DNA from: Luscinia megarhynchos | Lineage: Eukaryota; Chordata; Aves; Passeriformes; Turdidae | Assembly (NCBI GenBank): GCA_034336665.1 | Contig: CM067566.1 | Coordinates: 25,636,330-25,700,329 of the forward strand | Direction: 5' to 3' | DNA length: 64,000 nt | In this document: piece by piece, positions 48,101 through 62,700 of the stretch | Layout: each line of letters opens with the position of its first letter | Position numbering within the stretch: position 1 is the stretch's first letter | The notes under the pieces: model-generated | The model's database searches: none | What the model was told of the DNA's origin: nothing | What the model saw: the letters and a program-made list of their open reading frames with translations, nothing else | Made by a program: the position numbers and the translations under genes

Positions 48101-51100
48101 ATACTACATTAATTACATATTACATTATATCAATTATATTATTATACAAGCTGAGAAGCAGTGGATTTATAAATCTCACATAATATATAGACTTCATATA
48201 TAGAATTTCATAATGTCATCTCTTTCTCATAACAAAACCACCATGTCAAAAGAACGGTGTCTCAATAGAGATCAAGATTTCTGGACTAATATTAAAATAG
48301 TCACAGAATAAATAAGTACTTAATTTTCTTAAGTTAGTGCAGTATTTGTAAACCATTTATGCAAGAGTAGCTAAATCAAGTTGATGAACAAATTATTTCT
48401 CACAGAGAAGTGCTGTCTGTGAGACTTCAGAAAGTTACTCTTAGCTAGAGGTAGTTAAAACTATTGTATCTATCTTCCTAATGGAGTATTATTTTAAAGT
48501 TAGATATTGTCTGTTTGCCCACATATATGTTGGGATAGAACTTCAAACCTTCTCCCTTCTTTTCTATGTCAAAGACAGACATAATCTCTAAAGTGTTACA
48601 AGATTCCTCAATTGAAAATACCTAAGTTTAGATCTTTTAAAAGTAGTATACCTATTTAAATCATAAATGAAAGACTTCCTTCAGTGTAAAGCAACAGCAC
48701 TCCAATTCTTGTGCAATACAAATGTCTTTGCCCCTTCTTTTTACCTAATAACTTGAATGTATATCCACTTGATAATCTGAACATAACCAGAAAGAAAGAA
48801 TAAATGCTGCTGCCAGAACTGTGTAATTATACTTCAATAGAAAACAGCCCCAACCCTACCTTAAATGTAGCTGTACTACAGTACACAAGGCTGAAGCCTT
48901 CAAACATTTGTTGCTTATAGAAAGATTGGCATCAAAGGAAAACAAATTCACTCCTGACCTGAGCAAGATGCCTTCCCCTCACTGGGGACACACAATTATA
49001 TTAAAATCAAGGCAGGAAGAAAAATAGATACTTAAGGAACTTATCAGATAGTACATGACTGAGTATTACCATAGCAATATATCACATGAATACTTGCTAA
49101 TATTTTCAAGCAATTCTTCCATGTAAATTTTGCATCCCTCAAAGAGAATAAAGTTTTTTCTATAGCAAGCATAGAATGCTATGGGATATTGTTTCCATTG
49201 ATCAAAGTGAGAAGCCTTTTCATGGGTTTTGTTCTGTTTTCTAATTAATACACGATTCTCTCCTGTCTTAAGGAAGAGGAAAAAAAACATTAACAACAAC
49301 CAAAACACCATATACCGTAGAGGATGCTCCCAGTAGAACTCCACATGGGCCTATGGCTGCCACAGAATTGTAGGTTTAAATACATAAACTATTGCAAAAT
49401 GTCATTCATATTTAACAGAAAACAAGAAAAAAAATGCAGAGAATTTACACTTTTAGAATTTCTATAAAGGAAAGAGAATAGATATAGTTTAGGTTTAGTG
49501 AGGTTTTGGTTTCAGGACTTTGAGCACAGGAGAAGAAATTCTAACTTTCAGTGTTAGATGAAATCTAATTTTCTATTTGGAAAGATACAACATCCTTGGG
49601 TGAAACAGGGGTCCAACTAAGGTACTAAATTAAAGTTCAAAAATGTTTCTAGTAAGAAGGGGAGAAAAAAACCTAAGTTTGAAACCGAACAATTTTTAAT
49701 TATTAGCAAATAACTAAACAGTCACTACATGCACTGCTAGAATAGAATAATTCCAGGAGAGAGAAGAAATTTAAATTTAAGGACCTGGCTGAACATGATC
49801 ACCAAGGAACGTAAGAATTCCTTTATTTAAAGAAAAAAAAGTGATGCTCTAGTCATCTGATGAGATTAGAACACCTGAGTGCTTTCTTCACTTGTGACTT
49901 TTAATAATAAAAGACTGGTAATTGTAACAGTGAAAGACAGGAAGATTATTTTCCAAAAATTTTCACAAACTGGAATTACTTCCTCCTTAAGGAAATGTAA
50001 AAGAGGTGCGACAACTGTCGTTCTGTCCATGCTAAGATTAGCTTTCATCACTCACACAGAAGAGCCAACGAAATGTGGTTAAAATTAAGAATAGAAGCTA
50101 AGTACATCTGAAAGGGAGAAGGCTCCTTTCCTCACACAACCCTGTTATTCCTTAACTCTGCTGTATGTTTTAGACTGAATCATTATATTCTTTAACAAGT
50201 GGCCCAAAGCAACAGTTCTGCATCAGAAGTGAGGAGCTAGGCATAGCACAGACAGGAACTTTATGACCAGTGGTGCACTGTACATGGAAACTGCCCTGGG
50301 CCAAGTGAGGCAAGATGTATAAAGCCCTGATTAGCAGGGCACAAGGGAAGGTAACTCAGAGCTTTCCACAGGAAAGCTCTGCAGCTACACAGGAGGTATC
50401 AGAAGCAGCTGCATCACTTGCACTTTACCCAAATCTCTGGGAAAAAAAAATAAATCATTGTCTTATCTTTGACATACTTGTCTTGTTTAAACACATACAG
50501 TGTTTTCATTAGCTACTAACCAAGGAATAAGCATTTTCCAGTTCCCTAAAGATTTCTGGTTTCCATTCCATTATATATCATAGATTCAAACTGTAATATG
50601 GAGTCTTTACTGTAACTTGCACAATAACCCTATACCCTAAGCTAGAAGTTACTGTTACTTTTAAATTAAGCCCCTCTCTAAGGGAATTACTTTCAAGCAA
50701 ACAGTTGCTGGCTGCAAATGGAGAACAGCAGCATCTCCACATCAATATATAACAGCTGCCTGACCAAAAAAAGCATAAAAATAAGAGTTGAACATATATA
50801 TGTATACAGATAGCTGTATATATGTGTGTAGATATGCATATTAAAAAAAGGCTGTAATAGTGAAATTTTAAGCAAGAGCAAAATTAGTTAGCATACAGAG
50901 TTCTTCATCTTCCTGCTGATGCATAATGAGACTGCTGAAAGAGTCACTCACCACAGGTCTAGCCCCTTTGAAGGCCATTTTAGGTGCTAAAAAATACCTA
51001 AAGGTAGTGCCTTGTATATTATGCTCAATATACAGATTACATTATTTAAGATGTGGTCAAAAGAAAAAAAAAAAAAAAATCAATAAAACTAAAATTTATG

Positions 51101-52040
51101 GTTCATTATCAAGACAAGTAGCTGTTCTTCATGCCAGAAAATAAGTTCAAAAAGAAAAAGCTTAACAAAATGTTGAAAACAAAGAATTTATGAATGTTGA
51201 ATGCCACCCAAAAAGGAAACCCAAACAAAGAACAAAGTCCCCAAAATCCTAGGGAAAGTAAGTCCTACCAAACAGGTTCAACAGTTTTTTTCCCCTCTAG
51301 TCTGACAGATACTTTCTCACTTGACACATTAAGCAGCTCTTCTGTGTCCCTATTAGCATTTCCATCTTCTGGGGTCTGTTTGGTAGACATGCCTCAGATG
51401 TTCCACATTATTTGAACAATGCAAGGCATGGCATGTGAGGCATTCTGCAAGTCATTTGTCACTACAATTAGGTATGGTCTACAAAGCTCTGCAGCAGAAA
51501 CATGCCTCTCTAGTCAGGCAACAGAGTGAGAACAAACGTTCAAATGAAGCAGGAGACAAGGGAGAAAGCCCACAAAAAGCCTCATCAAAAGTCACTGAGG
51601 CCCACTGAACTATATCTTAATAGCAGCTTTGTGATAAAAAAATAACTTAAATTTTCTGTTTATTTTTCCAATATCCACTTTAGAATTTATATTGACAGAA
51701 CTAATGAAGCTGCTGAGCAGAGTAACAAGATAGTGACAAGAACTGCTTTGATCCTAAATGATTATTTAAGGAGAAGAAAAAAAAAGGAAGAATAAGAAAG
51801 TTGTTTTTTTTAATTTTAAATAAAATACATTAAAAAACAACACTCTTCTCCTCATGATGGTCCTTTATTAATTATTCTGGAAAAGAAAATAACTAAACTT
51901 AGGTGCTACACTTGCAAAAATGCTTGTCAAGTATTAACATTAATTATTTTGAATACTGATCAGGAATTGTTTTTACAGAAAGAGCTGTACTTAGCTTTTT
52001 CAGCATAACTGGTGCTCCAGACAATTTTGCAGAGAAGTCA
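45116..52040. other. Gene-poor AT-rich stretch right of the 44 kb island
   Basis: No exon, RNA gene or complete repeat was recognised. Items seen are a GTTCGA/TCGAAC inverted repeat at 45632-45645, a TA-rich microsatellite-like patch around 50793-50845, and an A16 run at 51064-51079. No OCIAD1 exons were found. It is either intergenic DNA or a 5' intron of an unseen upstream transcript. Confidence 0.6.
51064..51079 (+). repeat. A16 homopolymer
   Basis: Sixteen consecutive adenines on the plus strand. There is no recognisable retrotransposed body upstream. Confidence 0.85.
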
Positions 52041-52095
52041 TGTGAGCTTTTCAAGACCTGACTGGACAAAGCCCTGAGCAACAAGGCTGATGAGG
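52041..52095 (+). mobile_element. CR1 LINE 3'-region fragment
   Basis: GCTTTTCAAGACCTGACTGG, then ACAAAGCCCTGAGCAACAAG and GCTGATGAG, match the CR1 block that usually reads close to CAAGACCCAACTGGACAAGG then CCCTGAGCAACCTGGTCTGA. The terminal ATTCTATGA tail is not found just downstream, so the copy is broken or diverged at its 3' end. Confidence 0.8.
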
Positions 52096-53108
52096 AAACT
52101 GATTCCAGGGAGCGAATTAGCAACACCAAAGAAGAATGGCAACTGGCACATTTTTCCACCTACATTATTTTTCCTTATCATACGTATTTTTAAAGGAAAG
52201 CACTTGAATAAAACTCTCTCTGCATTCTCCAACAGGAGAATAGACCCTGAAAGACCAAGTCTCACTAAAGTAAAAAACAAACAAACAAAAAACAAGCAAA
52301 ACCAAAAAAACACAACATGTTTTGCCTATACATTGCTTACATAAAACACAGAAGGCTTTTAATACAGAAGTAATAGATACAAAAGCTGTGGACCCAGCAC
52401 TAAGAATATTTCTTTTAAACCTGATTTGATTAATACCTGGTTGCTTTTTAAACATCTTGCTGCAAGCATAAAAAGCACAGTAATTACTGAAAAGTATTCC
52501 AAAAACTAGATCAGTAATGGACAGCCTTGTTACCAATAAAGAAAAACTACACAATTCAAACTTGAACACCAGTTTGTAACTGGAGCACATTTTCTATATA
52601 AACATATAGAAATGTACAAACATACATAAGCATCAAAAACTTTTAAAATTAGATAAAACTTAAGTTATCCTAAGCAGGATAAGCGTGAACAGAAGAAAAA
52701 CTGATTATACTGATGTTCTCAAACCCTCTGCCTTCATTATTCTGTTTCATTTGAAAGACTGATTTGGAGTTCCTACTCTAATGTTCGAATATGTACTTGC
52801 CTTCCTTGAGCAATAGCACGATACAGTGATTAAAGTAAACTTCTGCAGCAACAAATTTATTATACATTGAGAGAAAGAATACATCAGTACAAAAATAATT
52901 ATGGTATCAAATTCTAACAAAGGACAGTTAAGCAAGTCAGCATATTATATAACTAGAAATGAAAAAATAGCAGCAGAAGCAAACATGGGTATATGATATA
53001 CTGGAGATTTTCCAAAGGCAGATCTTATCATGCAGTCAAGTTCTAATTTTTTGTATACCTCTCCTACACAGAATATATAGGATACAAAATAAAGTGAGAG
53101 CTATGAGG
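52096..53108. other. AT-rich stretch after the CR1 fragment
   Basis: No gene is recognised. It contains an A-rich low-complexity stretch around 52270-52315, which accounts for the hydrophobic minus-strand open frames here. Confidence 0.6.
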
Positions 53109-53200
53109 GAATATTATAGAACTTATAATATTCTAATTATTAATAACAATTAACAACAGAACATAAATATTCTATTACATTCTATAAAGTACTATAGAAT
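53109..53200. repeat. Very AT-rich segment with two perfect hairpins
   Basis: GAATATTATA at 53109-53118 pairs with TATAATATTC at 53124-53133 around a five-base loop. ATTCTATA at 53179-53186 pairs with TATAGAAT at 53193-53200 around a six-base loop. Two perfect hairpins within 92 bases of nearly pure AT could be an AT-rich breakage-prone site or the remains of a small inverted-repeat element. No terminal duplication was found. Confidence 0.85.
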
Positions 53201-53569
53201 ACATAAATAATAAAATTGTCTTGAATACCAAAGTCCACATAGCAAAGACTATAACACCAACAGTACTTCAATATTTTAGTCTTGTCACACCCATGTACCT
53301 GCTATTCTCGAAGGTCAAAAGAAAGCATGGTCTATCTGTTTTACTACTTGACTCTAGAAAAGCAGTGTGTTCTATTATTTTTCAAGGACAGTTTAGATGT
53401 TGGTTTGATTTATCTATACTCATTTCAGCTCATAAGTGCTTTAAGTGACAGTAGTTGCCCTGTACTTGACATCAGTGCATATCTATTTCCTACTGGTAAA
53501 ATCCTTATGTGCAAAGCAGCAAGGGAAAGAGCATCTAGACATGGCAGTGACCTAGGAATGAGATCACAG

Positions 53570-53600
53570 AGTAAGGAACTAGAGGTCCCTTCCATCCCAA
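53570..53600 (+). mobile_element. Possible CR1 3' remnant
   Basis: GGAACTAGAGGTCCCTTCCA followed by TCCC resembles the CR1 block GACTAGATG...AGGTCCCTTCCAACCC. It is short and lacks the terminal ATTCTATGA repeat. Confidence 0.4.
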
Positions 53601-53634
53601 AGCTTTCCACGCCTCCATGACTGCCCTTGCCAGT

Positions 53635-53755
53635 GGGCTGCAGTAGCCCGGCTTCACCCACAAGGGGGTAGAGCGCAGACGCCCCGCACATCCCAAAGGA
53701 GGGAGGGCTCTGCTCCCACCAACTCCGATTTGCACGGAGCGCTCAGGTTCGTGAA
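53635..53755. promoter_or_regulatory. Small GC/CpG-rich patch with CTCF-like motif
   Basis: A ~120-base patch clearly richer in GC and CpG than its surroundings. It holds CCCACAAGGGGGTAGAGC (53657-53674), which resembles the CTCF core CCASYAGRGGGCRS with about two mismatches, and a GGGCT/AGCCC hairpin at 53635-53649. It could be an insulator, a small promoter or part of an old repeat. Evidence is motif-level only. Confidence 0.35.
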
Positions 53756-53760
53756 AGAAA

Positions 53761-56700
53761 ACCTGGGAGAACTGTTGAACATACAGAAATTACGTAAAAG
53801 AAACATTTAATGTACAGTTCGAGAATTACTAAATACACAGAAACCACATCTGGCTTCAGAAGCCCCCAAGATGCAGATGACTGGGAGGCTATTTGCCCTG
53901 TTCTTGACCTCCTCAGACATTCACTTCTGACCATGATCAGTTACTACACTGTAATAAAACAAATGTTCTTGTTGGATTTAGCACAGTACAGACAGTCTTC
54001 TAGTCAGACAACTGATAACTGAAGTAGCAGCTCAAGATGTGTTAACAGCACAATATATAGACAAGCAAAACAGAAAAAGATACATGAAAATCTATTTATG
54101 ACACTACTGCAAGAAAGACCTTACCACTTAGAAGCCATTGTTAACCACTGATGAGAGCTACCACACTTAGGATGGATCCATCAAGACATTTTCCCCGGAG
54201 TCCAACGTTGTGCTTTGATGTAAGAGTAGACAAAGATGTAAACAGCTTTGAGTCGGCTGGTGTGTAGCCAAAAACTGGAGAAAGATCTCCAAACACAGTA
54301 CAGACAAATGAAGTACAGAACTCTGAAAAATAAAACAGAAAAAAAAAAGAATCAAACCTTAGACACTTAACAGAGATGTCAAGAATTTCCCAACGCTTTA
54401 GAATTCCAAATTTATCTCTGAAAAGTTAAAAACAATAAAAATGTATTTGTTACATTTGTCTTTAAAACTGCTGTCCTGCTCAGAAGCTAATTATTCTTAA
54501 TGATTTTTTTCCCCATGAAAGAGAAAAAATTAAAACTGACACCAAAATAACATCTGGTTTCCCACGCTCAGCATATTCTGCGTGCATCCATTCCTTATGG
54601 AAGGTTTTAATTGCACTTTAGTTACAAACATTTTTATTAATCATATATAACCACTCTCAAATGCAAGTAATTCTGAATCAATTTTTTCATACTAGCCCTT
54701 TTATTAATTTCTCCTCTGATTTTTTTTTCATCTGCTCAGTTAGCAGGAGGATGTGGTCAGAAAAAGAAACAAAACAGTATTTCAGATGGGTCTTCCTAAC
54801 AAAGCCTTGAGAACTTCTGGAGATTCCTTCACAATAGAAGTTTGTTTGCAGCTGACATACTTGCCACAACTTGCCTAAGCAGCAGTTTCTTTTTTGTGCT
54901 TCTACAGTGCCAAATTACAGTAAAAGAAAGCACTTTAGTATTTTTAATTTTACCCTGAAGGCAGATCAAGCACTTTCAACTGCTTTTAACAATTCAAGTC
55001 TCATCATGCAGTAGCAGTCCACCACTCCAGAACACGTAGTTTATACGGGGAATTTTTTTTCTTCTTTTTAAATTTTATAGCTTGAAAAATTCCAGGAATT
55101 TTTAAATTCCATACCATGAAGATTTTCCAGGAAAAATTTGTAATAAGTCCTGTACACTCAACATGATTTTCAGTGCTCTGATGCAGCACAAATGTAGTAG
55201 TTTCCTTTAAGGATATGTGAACTATTCAATCATCATCAATTCTTCTATGTACAATTTGTTCCACTTCTTAATTAGTGTTTCCAAAAATACAAAAGAGAGA
55301 CCCATATAAAGTGCAATCTAAAAGTAAAAAGCCACATCCTGAAAATTTTAAGATGTAAAAGAGAGCTTAAAAGTGGGACTGAGACAACAAAAGAAAATTA
55401 GATAAACTCTTGCAAATAGGAAGCAACCTGATGTTTATATATAAATTGGGAATGTATTACATAATTCCTTGGAAAAATAAGTCAAATGTTTTAAAGACTT
55501 GACCAATTACAAAGGGAAAGCATTTAAAGACAGACAAAAGGTCTGACTGCAAATTTTACCTGTTAAATTTTGCCATTCTTTAATAAAAATGTCAACTGTT
55601 TTCACAGTCTGTGTGTTTGACAGTGCAGTGCATCAAATACCCTAATTGTCTGAAGAGGTAAAAGTGATGTGTAAGTTAACATACACTTTTGCTGTGCAGA
55701 AAAACTATCACCTTTCATCATACCTACATCAATAAACTGTACTATTCCCTTGTTTCTCTTTTTTTTTGCTCTGTTTTTTTAAATTAAAGATAAGCAATAG
55801 TTTAAATCAGCTCATACCAAACCTTACATTCACCCCTGTTTGAAAGGGAGTAGGTCAGCTGTCCTTTAACTCCTCTCCAGATACAATCACTGGGAACAGC
55901 ACTTTAACACAATCAAACCCATGCCTTATTACCCTCCATATCGGAGACAGAAATCCACCCTGCCATATCCTGACATTTCAGCTCAGTACCTCAAGCAAAA
56001 CATACACAGGTATGTAATCCATTCTGTTTAGAGGCTTCCCTGCTGGCTGCCTTCAGGACAAACACATCTTCCTTCTTCACCACACCAATCTCCCCATCCC
56101 ACCACATCGCCACCCAATAGCCCAGCTGCTTAAGGAATGAAATAAAGTTAAACTGAAAACTGACTTGACTGTTCAAGCTTTAAGAAGGTACTGTCCGTTC
56201 AGCTAGTACTGTTTGGAAAGAGGCCAGAGGGTAGGAAACCCAGGAAAACCCATGCAATGTACTCAAATATTTTTGTACACACTGAGCAATAACAAATTTT
56301 ATACTGTAGCTGCTACCCAGAGCTTCAAGAACAAGTACAGTTGGATTGGAATACAATCTGAGGCATTCTACAGAATCAATCTGATCAGATTGACTACAGG
56401 AAAAAGAAAGTATTAGTAAAGGTAGCAAAAAGGTCAAAAGTCTCCAACAGATGCCAGTGAAGCTTACAGTAGCTACAGCATATTGCTGGGTCATTTGGCT
56501 TCATTTCCTAAGGGCAGCTGACAAGTTAAAATGTAACTAACTTTATCAGATTTGAAGTCAAAGGTATCACACAGGTGCAGTTTCAGTGTTTGGGGTTCAC
56601 CTCTACAGAAGATTTATGAAAAAATTAAGAAGCAGAACACGAAAAAAAGAAATATCATGAAGTTGAAAATCCAAGAGGTTTGCTATCATAAGGTTCAAAA

Positions 56701-59700
56701 AACAGTACACAGAAGACTGATGCCACCTCTAAGTTTTCATATCTAAAGAAATTCAGAATTCCTCTAACAACCTGAATTGGAAAACATAACCAAAAATCCA
56801 GCCAACTTCAAATCTGCTCAAGTAACAGCAGATGTAACTTACACAAACTTTTTTTTGGAAGGGGGGAAGAGGTGTTCACAGAGCATTATTTTCAAGCTGT
56901 TATATTATATTCAACAGAGTAACTGCTATAATGTGGCTACTATGCAAGATGGAAATCAACTTTTATCTCTTGAGCAGCAATTAAGATGCTCCAATTCGGC
57001 ACACATTGCTAAGCATAGGAGAGGTGGCACAGCAGGTCACTTCCAAAAACTTCAGGGATAGGGACTAACACTAATATTGCTGGAAATTACCTTTATTTAA
57101 GAAGAAACATACAATACACTAAATTAGAGCCTTCTTAATAATTATTGTCCCTAAAGATTTAATAATATGATACTTCAAAAGAAAGAAATACTAATAGTTT
57201 TAGCCATATGCTAGAAGTGGTAGGTCCATGCTACAAACCCTAACCAGGCTTCAATACATTGTTTGCTTTTACACAGGCAAAATAAAGGCAGACATGAACT
57301 ATACCAGCTTTTATGACATCATTTGAAAAATTACAAGAAAAAGCTTGAAGTTTAGGGGCAAACATTTACACAAATGGTCACCCAAACCTGTGGCTAACCC
57401 ATAACTTCAGCATTTTCTAGAGCAAAGTAACCTGCTGTCACAAGCACTCCAAAGACAACACACCACCCCTGGTGAGCTCTGGTCCTCTTGTCAACTTACA
57501 CCACCTCAGGAGGTAGAAAGAAGAAAACAACACTGTTAACTATAAACTAGATTTATTATACAACATATTGACTATATACAAGACTTTCCTGTTACAGACC
57601 AATTACACATTTTTTTCCACTACAGCATTGGGAAATAATACTAGAAGGCTGAAAAGATTTCCAGTGGCTCACCAATCCCCTTGGTTCTCCCAACCTTTCT
57701 TCATAGGGCTTGCTGTCCTCCCAAGTGATACTGGTGACTTACATCAGAAATAGCAAAAAGAAGAGCCTGGGAGCACCTGAATATTATGGAAGCCACTTTT
57801 AAGCTAATTACCTCAAAATTGGATGTTGTAAGAATAAAAAGGGGGAATGTTTCCCAGGCTCCTTAAACCCAAATCTACCCAATTTCCTTACTGAAGCTTG
57901 GCACAGTGTGTATCAATAGAAGATTTTTAGTAACAACTTGGTTCTTTTGCTTCCTGTGAAAGTTTCAAGTATATTAATAGTGTATAACAATAATCAACAC
58001 CACAAACTAAAAATGGTACATGATGAACTGAGTGTTGCTAAATACTGTCAAGAACACAGTACTCCTGCAACATTTTTCTCAATTTCACCAACCATCTCCT
58101 TACTGGAAAGGAACTTTTTTCCACTCCATAATCCACACAACCAGCAAGGCTGGGTAGGTGCTGATCAATTAACTGTGAGGAACCACAAAAGCCATAAGCA
58201 GGAGAGACACAGGGTCACTAATGCAAAAACCAAACCTTCAGGGCACTTGAGCAGGGAGAACTTCATTAAATACAAATATTGCAACTGGAAGGTGCATAGA
58301 TCATTGGCACGAAATTATGTAGGTTCAGCTTTTACATAACTGATATGGAAATGAGATAACACTCAAAGGGCATATCAAGAACACTTAAAAGGATTCATGG
58401 GGCAAGAAAAAAAAACCTCTATGTCTCAATTGTTACAAAACTTAAGAATATAGCCAACCACCAGCACTTGAAAAATACATGTGTTTTACTGGTTCAACAC
58501 TTTCTTTTTCCAAGAATTAAAAACAGCTCTCCATTTACAAACTGACAATGTTCAGCTGAATATTTGTAGTGAAGAAGGATTCGCAAGATAAATTTGAGGG
58601 CTTCATACTAAACGTGTAATAATTTGACCATGGTAATTCAAACTTAAAAATGGGTTATTTGAATTATCTTTTTCTTAGTTAGCATGAAAAGGGACCAAGT
58701 AAGTGAATCCCAAATCATATCCATTGGGCCAGGGCTGCAAACCCTGCCTGTTCTTTGAATCTTTACCACAACTTTTTATCTTTTGGAGTCTCATTTCAAA
58801 GTATTAGCAGCAGTCTAAAACTCCAACTGTACTTTTACCACAGTAGAATGGATTTTTCCAACTAGGTCTAACCCCTTTTCTGTTTATCAGATAATTCTCT
58901 TTAGAAAAATTGCCATTACAAGTGCCACAAGACAAGGAACCCACACCTTCAGAAATCAGTAATGCAGTTATACCTTTCCAAGGAGGCTAATGCCCTCTGA
59001 TTGCTGCTTTACACCCCTGCTATTTTCTGACTGTTGTTTTAGAGTGTTTCTTTAGCTGTAGTACAGAATCAAATATTTCGTGCCCCCGAAAAAGTGACCT
59101 TAATTATCTTCTATTACATCAACTATTAATCTGGACTAGCAATCAGAAAGTATTTCTCAGCTGCATTTCAAGAAACTGCAGCACAGAAATACTTTCTCTG
59201 CAAGTGACCTGAAGAGGAGTAAGAAACTACAGCTCTTTCCTCTTACCATGAGAGGTTGTAAGCAATTCAGACTACCTTAAAGAAATGTTTGCTTCCACCA
59301 GGAAAACAGCTAAAACAAAGTCTAAGCCTGTGTAGTATTTAAAAATTTTGTGCCAAGACACAAGTATTTCCAAGAGAAGAAATGAGTAAGACTCCAGCTT
59401 GCCTAATATTATGTCCCCTAGAATTTATCATCATCTGTGTGCTTTCTTATTTCCTATGCACTAGGAAAAGAAAACAGCAGACCCTTATGAATAGCAACAA
59501 CCATCCTCTTCTCCTCAAATGCACTGCTGCCTGCAACAGTAAAACACAGTGTCAGGAGTGTTTGCATCCATCTGAACACCACTGCTCACCATCACCTACA
59601 TTAAGAAAGATTGACACAGGAAAAGTGAGAACTTCCATGAGTGTGCAGTGTAGGCAAGAAGCTTTAAACTCTGACCTCTGCGCCACCACTGCTATAGCAG

Positions 59701-62700
59701 CAACTGAGAAAATGCAAAAAATGCTAAATAGCTTTAGAAACTAAACTCCTTTTTTCCCTTTTTACAAAATAAATTGCAAGCACAGCTAAACTAAAAATGA
59801 GCCTGAAACGAAACAATTTAGATCCAAAGAACAGGATTTTATATCACACCTTCAAACTGCTTTTGGCAATTTCCTATTTTTGAAAGGATCTCAAACCAAA
59901 ACCAACAATCCCTTTTTATTCAATCAGCTTTTGAAGATCAGCATCTAGAAGGGTTTAAGCATTTGAAATTAAGGAATGTTAAAGAAATCAACATAATGTG
60001 TAGAATATTTCTTTCCTTAACAGACTGTTAAGGCTCAAAATACATTCTCTTTTTTCAAAAGTGCTGAAAAATACAGAACACCGACCAGTTCTGTTACTGT
60101 ATCCATACAAAGAAAAATGTGGCAATTTTTCCTAGTTATAACACTAGGAGGAACTGACATGAACTTTATGCACATTCAGTACCAAGGTCTATATTAATTA
60201 AATAAATAACACCTCCCCACTGCCCCACCCACACAAAAAAAGCCTCACCACTTAACTCCCTCAAACACAGCAGGAAGCTGCTTTCCCCACTTCCTCCTCT
60301 CAGAGCATCTTCAGTAGAGGTTAAAGTCAGGTCCTATATACAAAACACCAGTAGTTCTTCCAGTATGCTGGCAGACAACAATGAAGTAGAACATCAATAA
60401 TATATAATATAGCAAGTATAACATCAGTTAGCCGATTTCTTAGCTACTCAGACAGTTGCAGAAAAACACTTCAATTTATTTATCCCAACCTAGTGCAATT
60501 ATCTCTGGCCTCTGGAAATAGAATACAAATACTGCATAAAAAGCAGTAGTGCAAACTGTTTTTGAACTACAATGATCAGAATGGGGACTTGTTGTACCTG
60601 CAGACCGTCTCAAGCCATTCTTTTTTCCCAAACTGTGGAGTTCATAGAGTCCGTATTTACACAGGGTCAGATATGAACTTGTTTTGCATTTTTAAAAAAG
60701 CTCAAATGAGGCCAGTCTGCATTCTCCAGCATAACAACAACAAACACTAAAGTAGCTGAATTATTCTTCTTATTTCTAGGCACACAAGGTTAAGAAAGCC
60801 CTCATGATTTCTCTCTCTCCTCTGCATTCTAGTATTCCCATAAAAATCACATAGCAGTTTTCAAACAGCCACTGCGAAATTCAGAATGTCTTGTGTCCCT
60901 AACAAATGTCAGTTCTTAAACCTGGAACATCTGTTTCATTGAGCTAGAGTGACAAAGATTTTATGTTTTTAAACCACCTAAGTTAGATGTAAGAGTCTTA
61001 TATACTAGATATGGTTTGATGGGAACATGCAAAAAATACTTTCAAATTATGGAGACTAGGTCATACTTGAAAATGGAATTATTTATTCTTAATTAAAAAG
61101 GTAAGATAAGAGAAAAACAATTGGCACTACTTCATGATGTGGACTACACTATGCAATACCTTCTTTAGATACCCTCCCAGGAGACACAAGGTGGGGCTTC
61201 AAACTGGATCACATCAGTTGCACACAATTTATCACAGCACCACAAAAATACAAGTAAAATCTGTGCCTAACTGATGGTTTGTTTATAGATTTTTAATTGC
61301 AGACCATAATATCATAGCCTGATCATGATTTACAGGAAGAGAAGTGTTCATAAATGCTTTTAAATAAGGTTCATTTCCCCCCAGTACAGCAAAGGCCCAA
61401 AATTATACAGAAATGTTAAAGAAATCTGTAGGTAAAAACTCTCAGTTTCCTGCACCAAAAACTTGTTCTGTTTATTTTGTACTTCTGTTTACCCAGCTTT
61501 CTGCTCCCACCCTTGCTATCTACCACTCTCACCCTGCCCAGCTATTCACCTATCAATTCTGCAGGTAAGTGCATGTAAATACTTACCAATATACACACAA
61601 ACACATCTATCAACTCCATCTGAAAAAATTTCTGATCCCAAATTTCATATGCAACATGTACCACCAAAGTAATTTCAAATGGTAAGGGTAGCAATGGTAA
61701 GGTCTAAACTGAAGAAATTGAGAGAATGGGGCAAATTTCATGATTATCTGTGTCAAGAAACAGAGTACCAGGTTTGCCATATCCAAGTGGAGATGCCAGG
61801 GACACATACTGCTACTCCTGCAGAGAACAAGAGCACTCATTTGCAAATCCTTTCTCTTTCTGAGCTGATGTGGGTTACCCAGGAGCTCTCCGAGTCACAC
61901 CAACAGTCATCATGGGACAGCGACTACTCATCACTCTATCCCAGAGAATAAACAGGCCAGTCACCAGTGCATAGGGTTGCAATTCTTCAGCTGTTTGGAT
62001 GACACTGGATGTTTTGAACAATGTCTACAGAGGTAGAAATCTTAGTATTTTTGCTTACAGCAAGTTTTGGGGTTTTTTTAAACACAGTCAGCATTACTGG
62101 CAGATTAGATTAGTTCAATTAAAAATCATGAAAATTCTGTCAATGTCAAAATATCCAGCTGCCATGGGCACAACCCCAGCAGTTTTTTCTGATTTAGCAT
62201 AAGAGTAGAAGTGGTGTTGAAAGGACTACCCTCATGAAAGACAGATAAAAATTAGTAGGAACACTTCAGCTATTTTCCATGCTAATGCCTCCAAAGAGAA
62301 TCAGGCTTTGTCCAGGTCCACTGTTAGTTGCAAGTCCTCTTTAGGACATGGCAATTATAAAAGAAGATGCTTCTTTATTTCGCAAAACTGGACAACACCA
62401 GTGGAGAAAAAGTCAATCATTGCAATATCAACTTCAAAGGCAAATTCCTGAAGTCTCATTTTACCAGAACATTCCCAAGCTTTATGTACAGATATTCCTT
62501 CACTTTTTAAAAAAATAATAATTAATCTCCTTAAACAGTTTCTCACACTGAATTGCTAGAGCCTTATCTTCTGGATCAAGTAGAACAAAACTATCTTGAT
62601 TTGTAGTTTTTATGCTCTCTCCAGCTCTTATTTTATAAACATATCCAACATTATATTCAGTTACTCCAAACAAACAAACTTAACTGCAGAGGGCTGGCAA

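Noticed and set aside
52165..52590. 141-codon hydrophobic minus-strand frame
   Set aside because: Hydrophobic stretch comes from reverse reading of A-rich low-complexity DNA; no family seen.
57938..61951. Plus-strand frames at 57938-58339, 59382-59744 and 61679-61951 considered as OCIAD1 or other neighbour exons
   Set aside because: None matches OCIAD1 as I know it, and no supporting splice structure was found.
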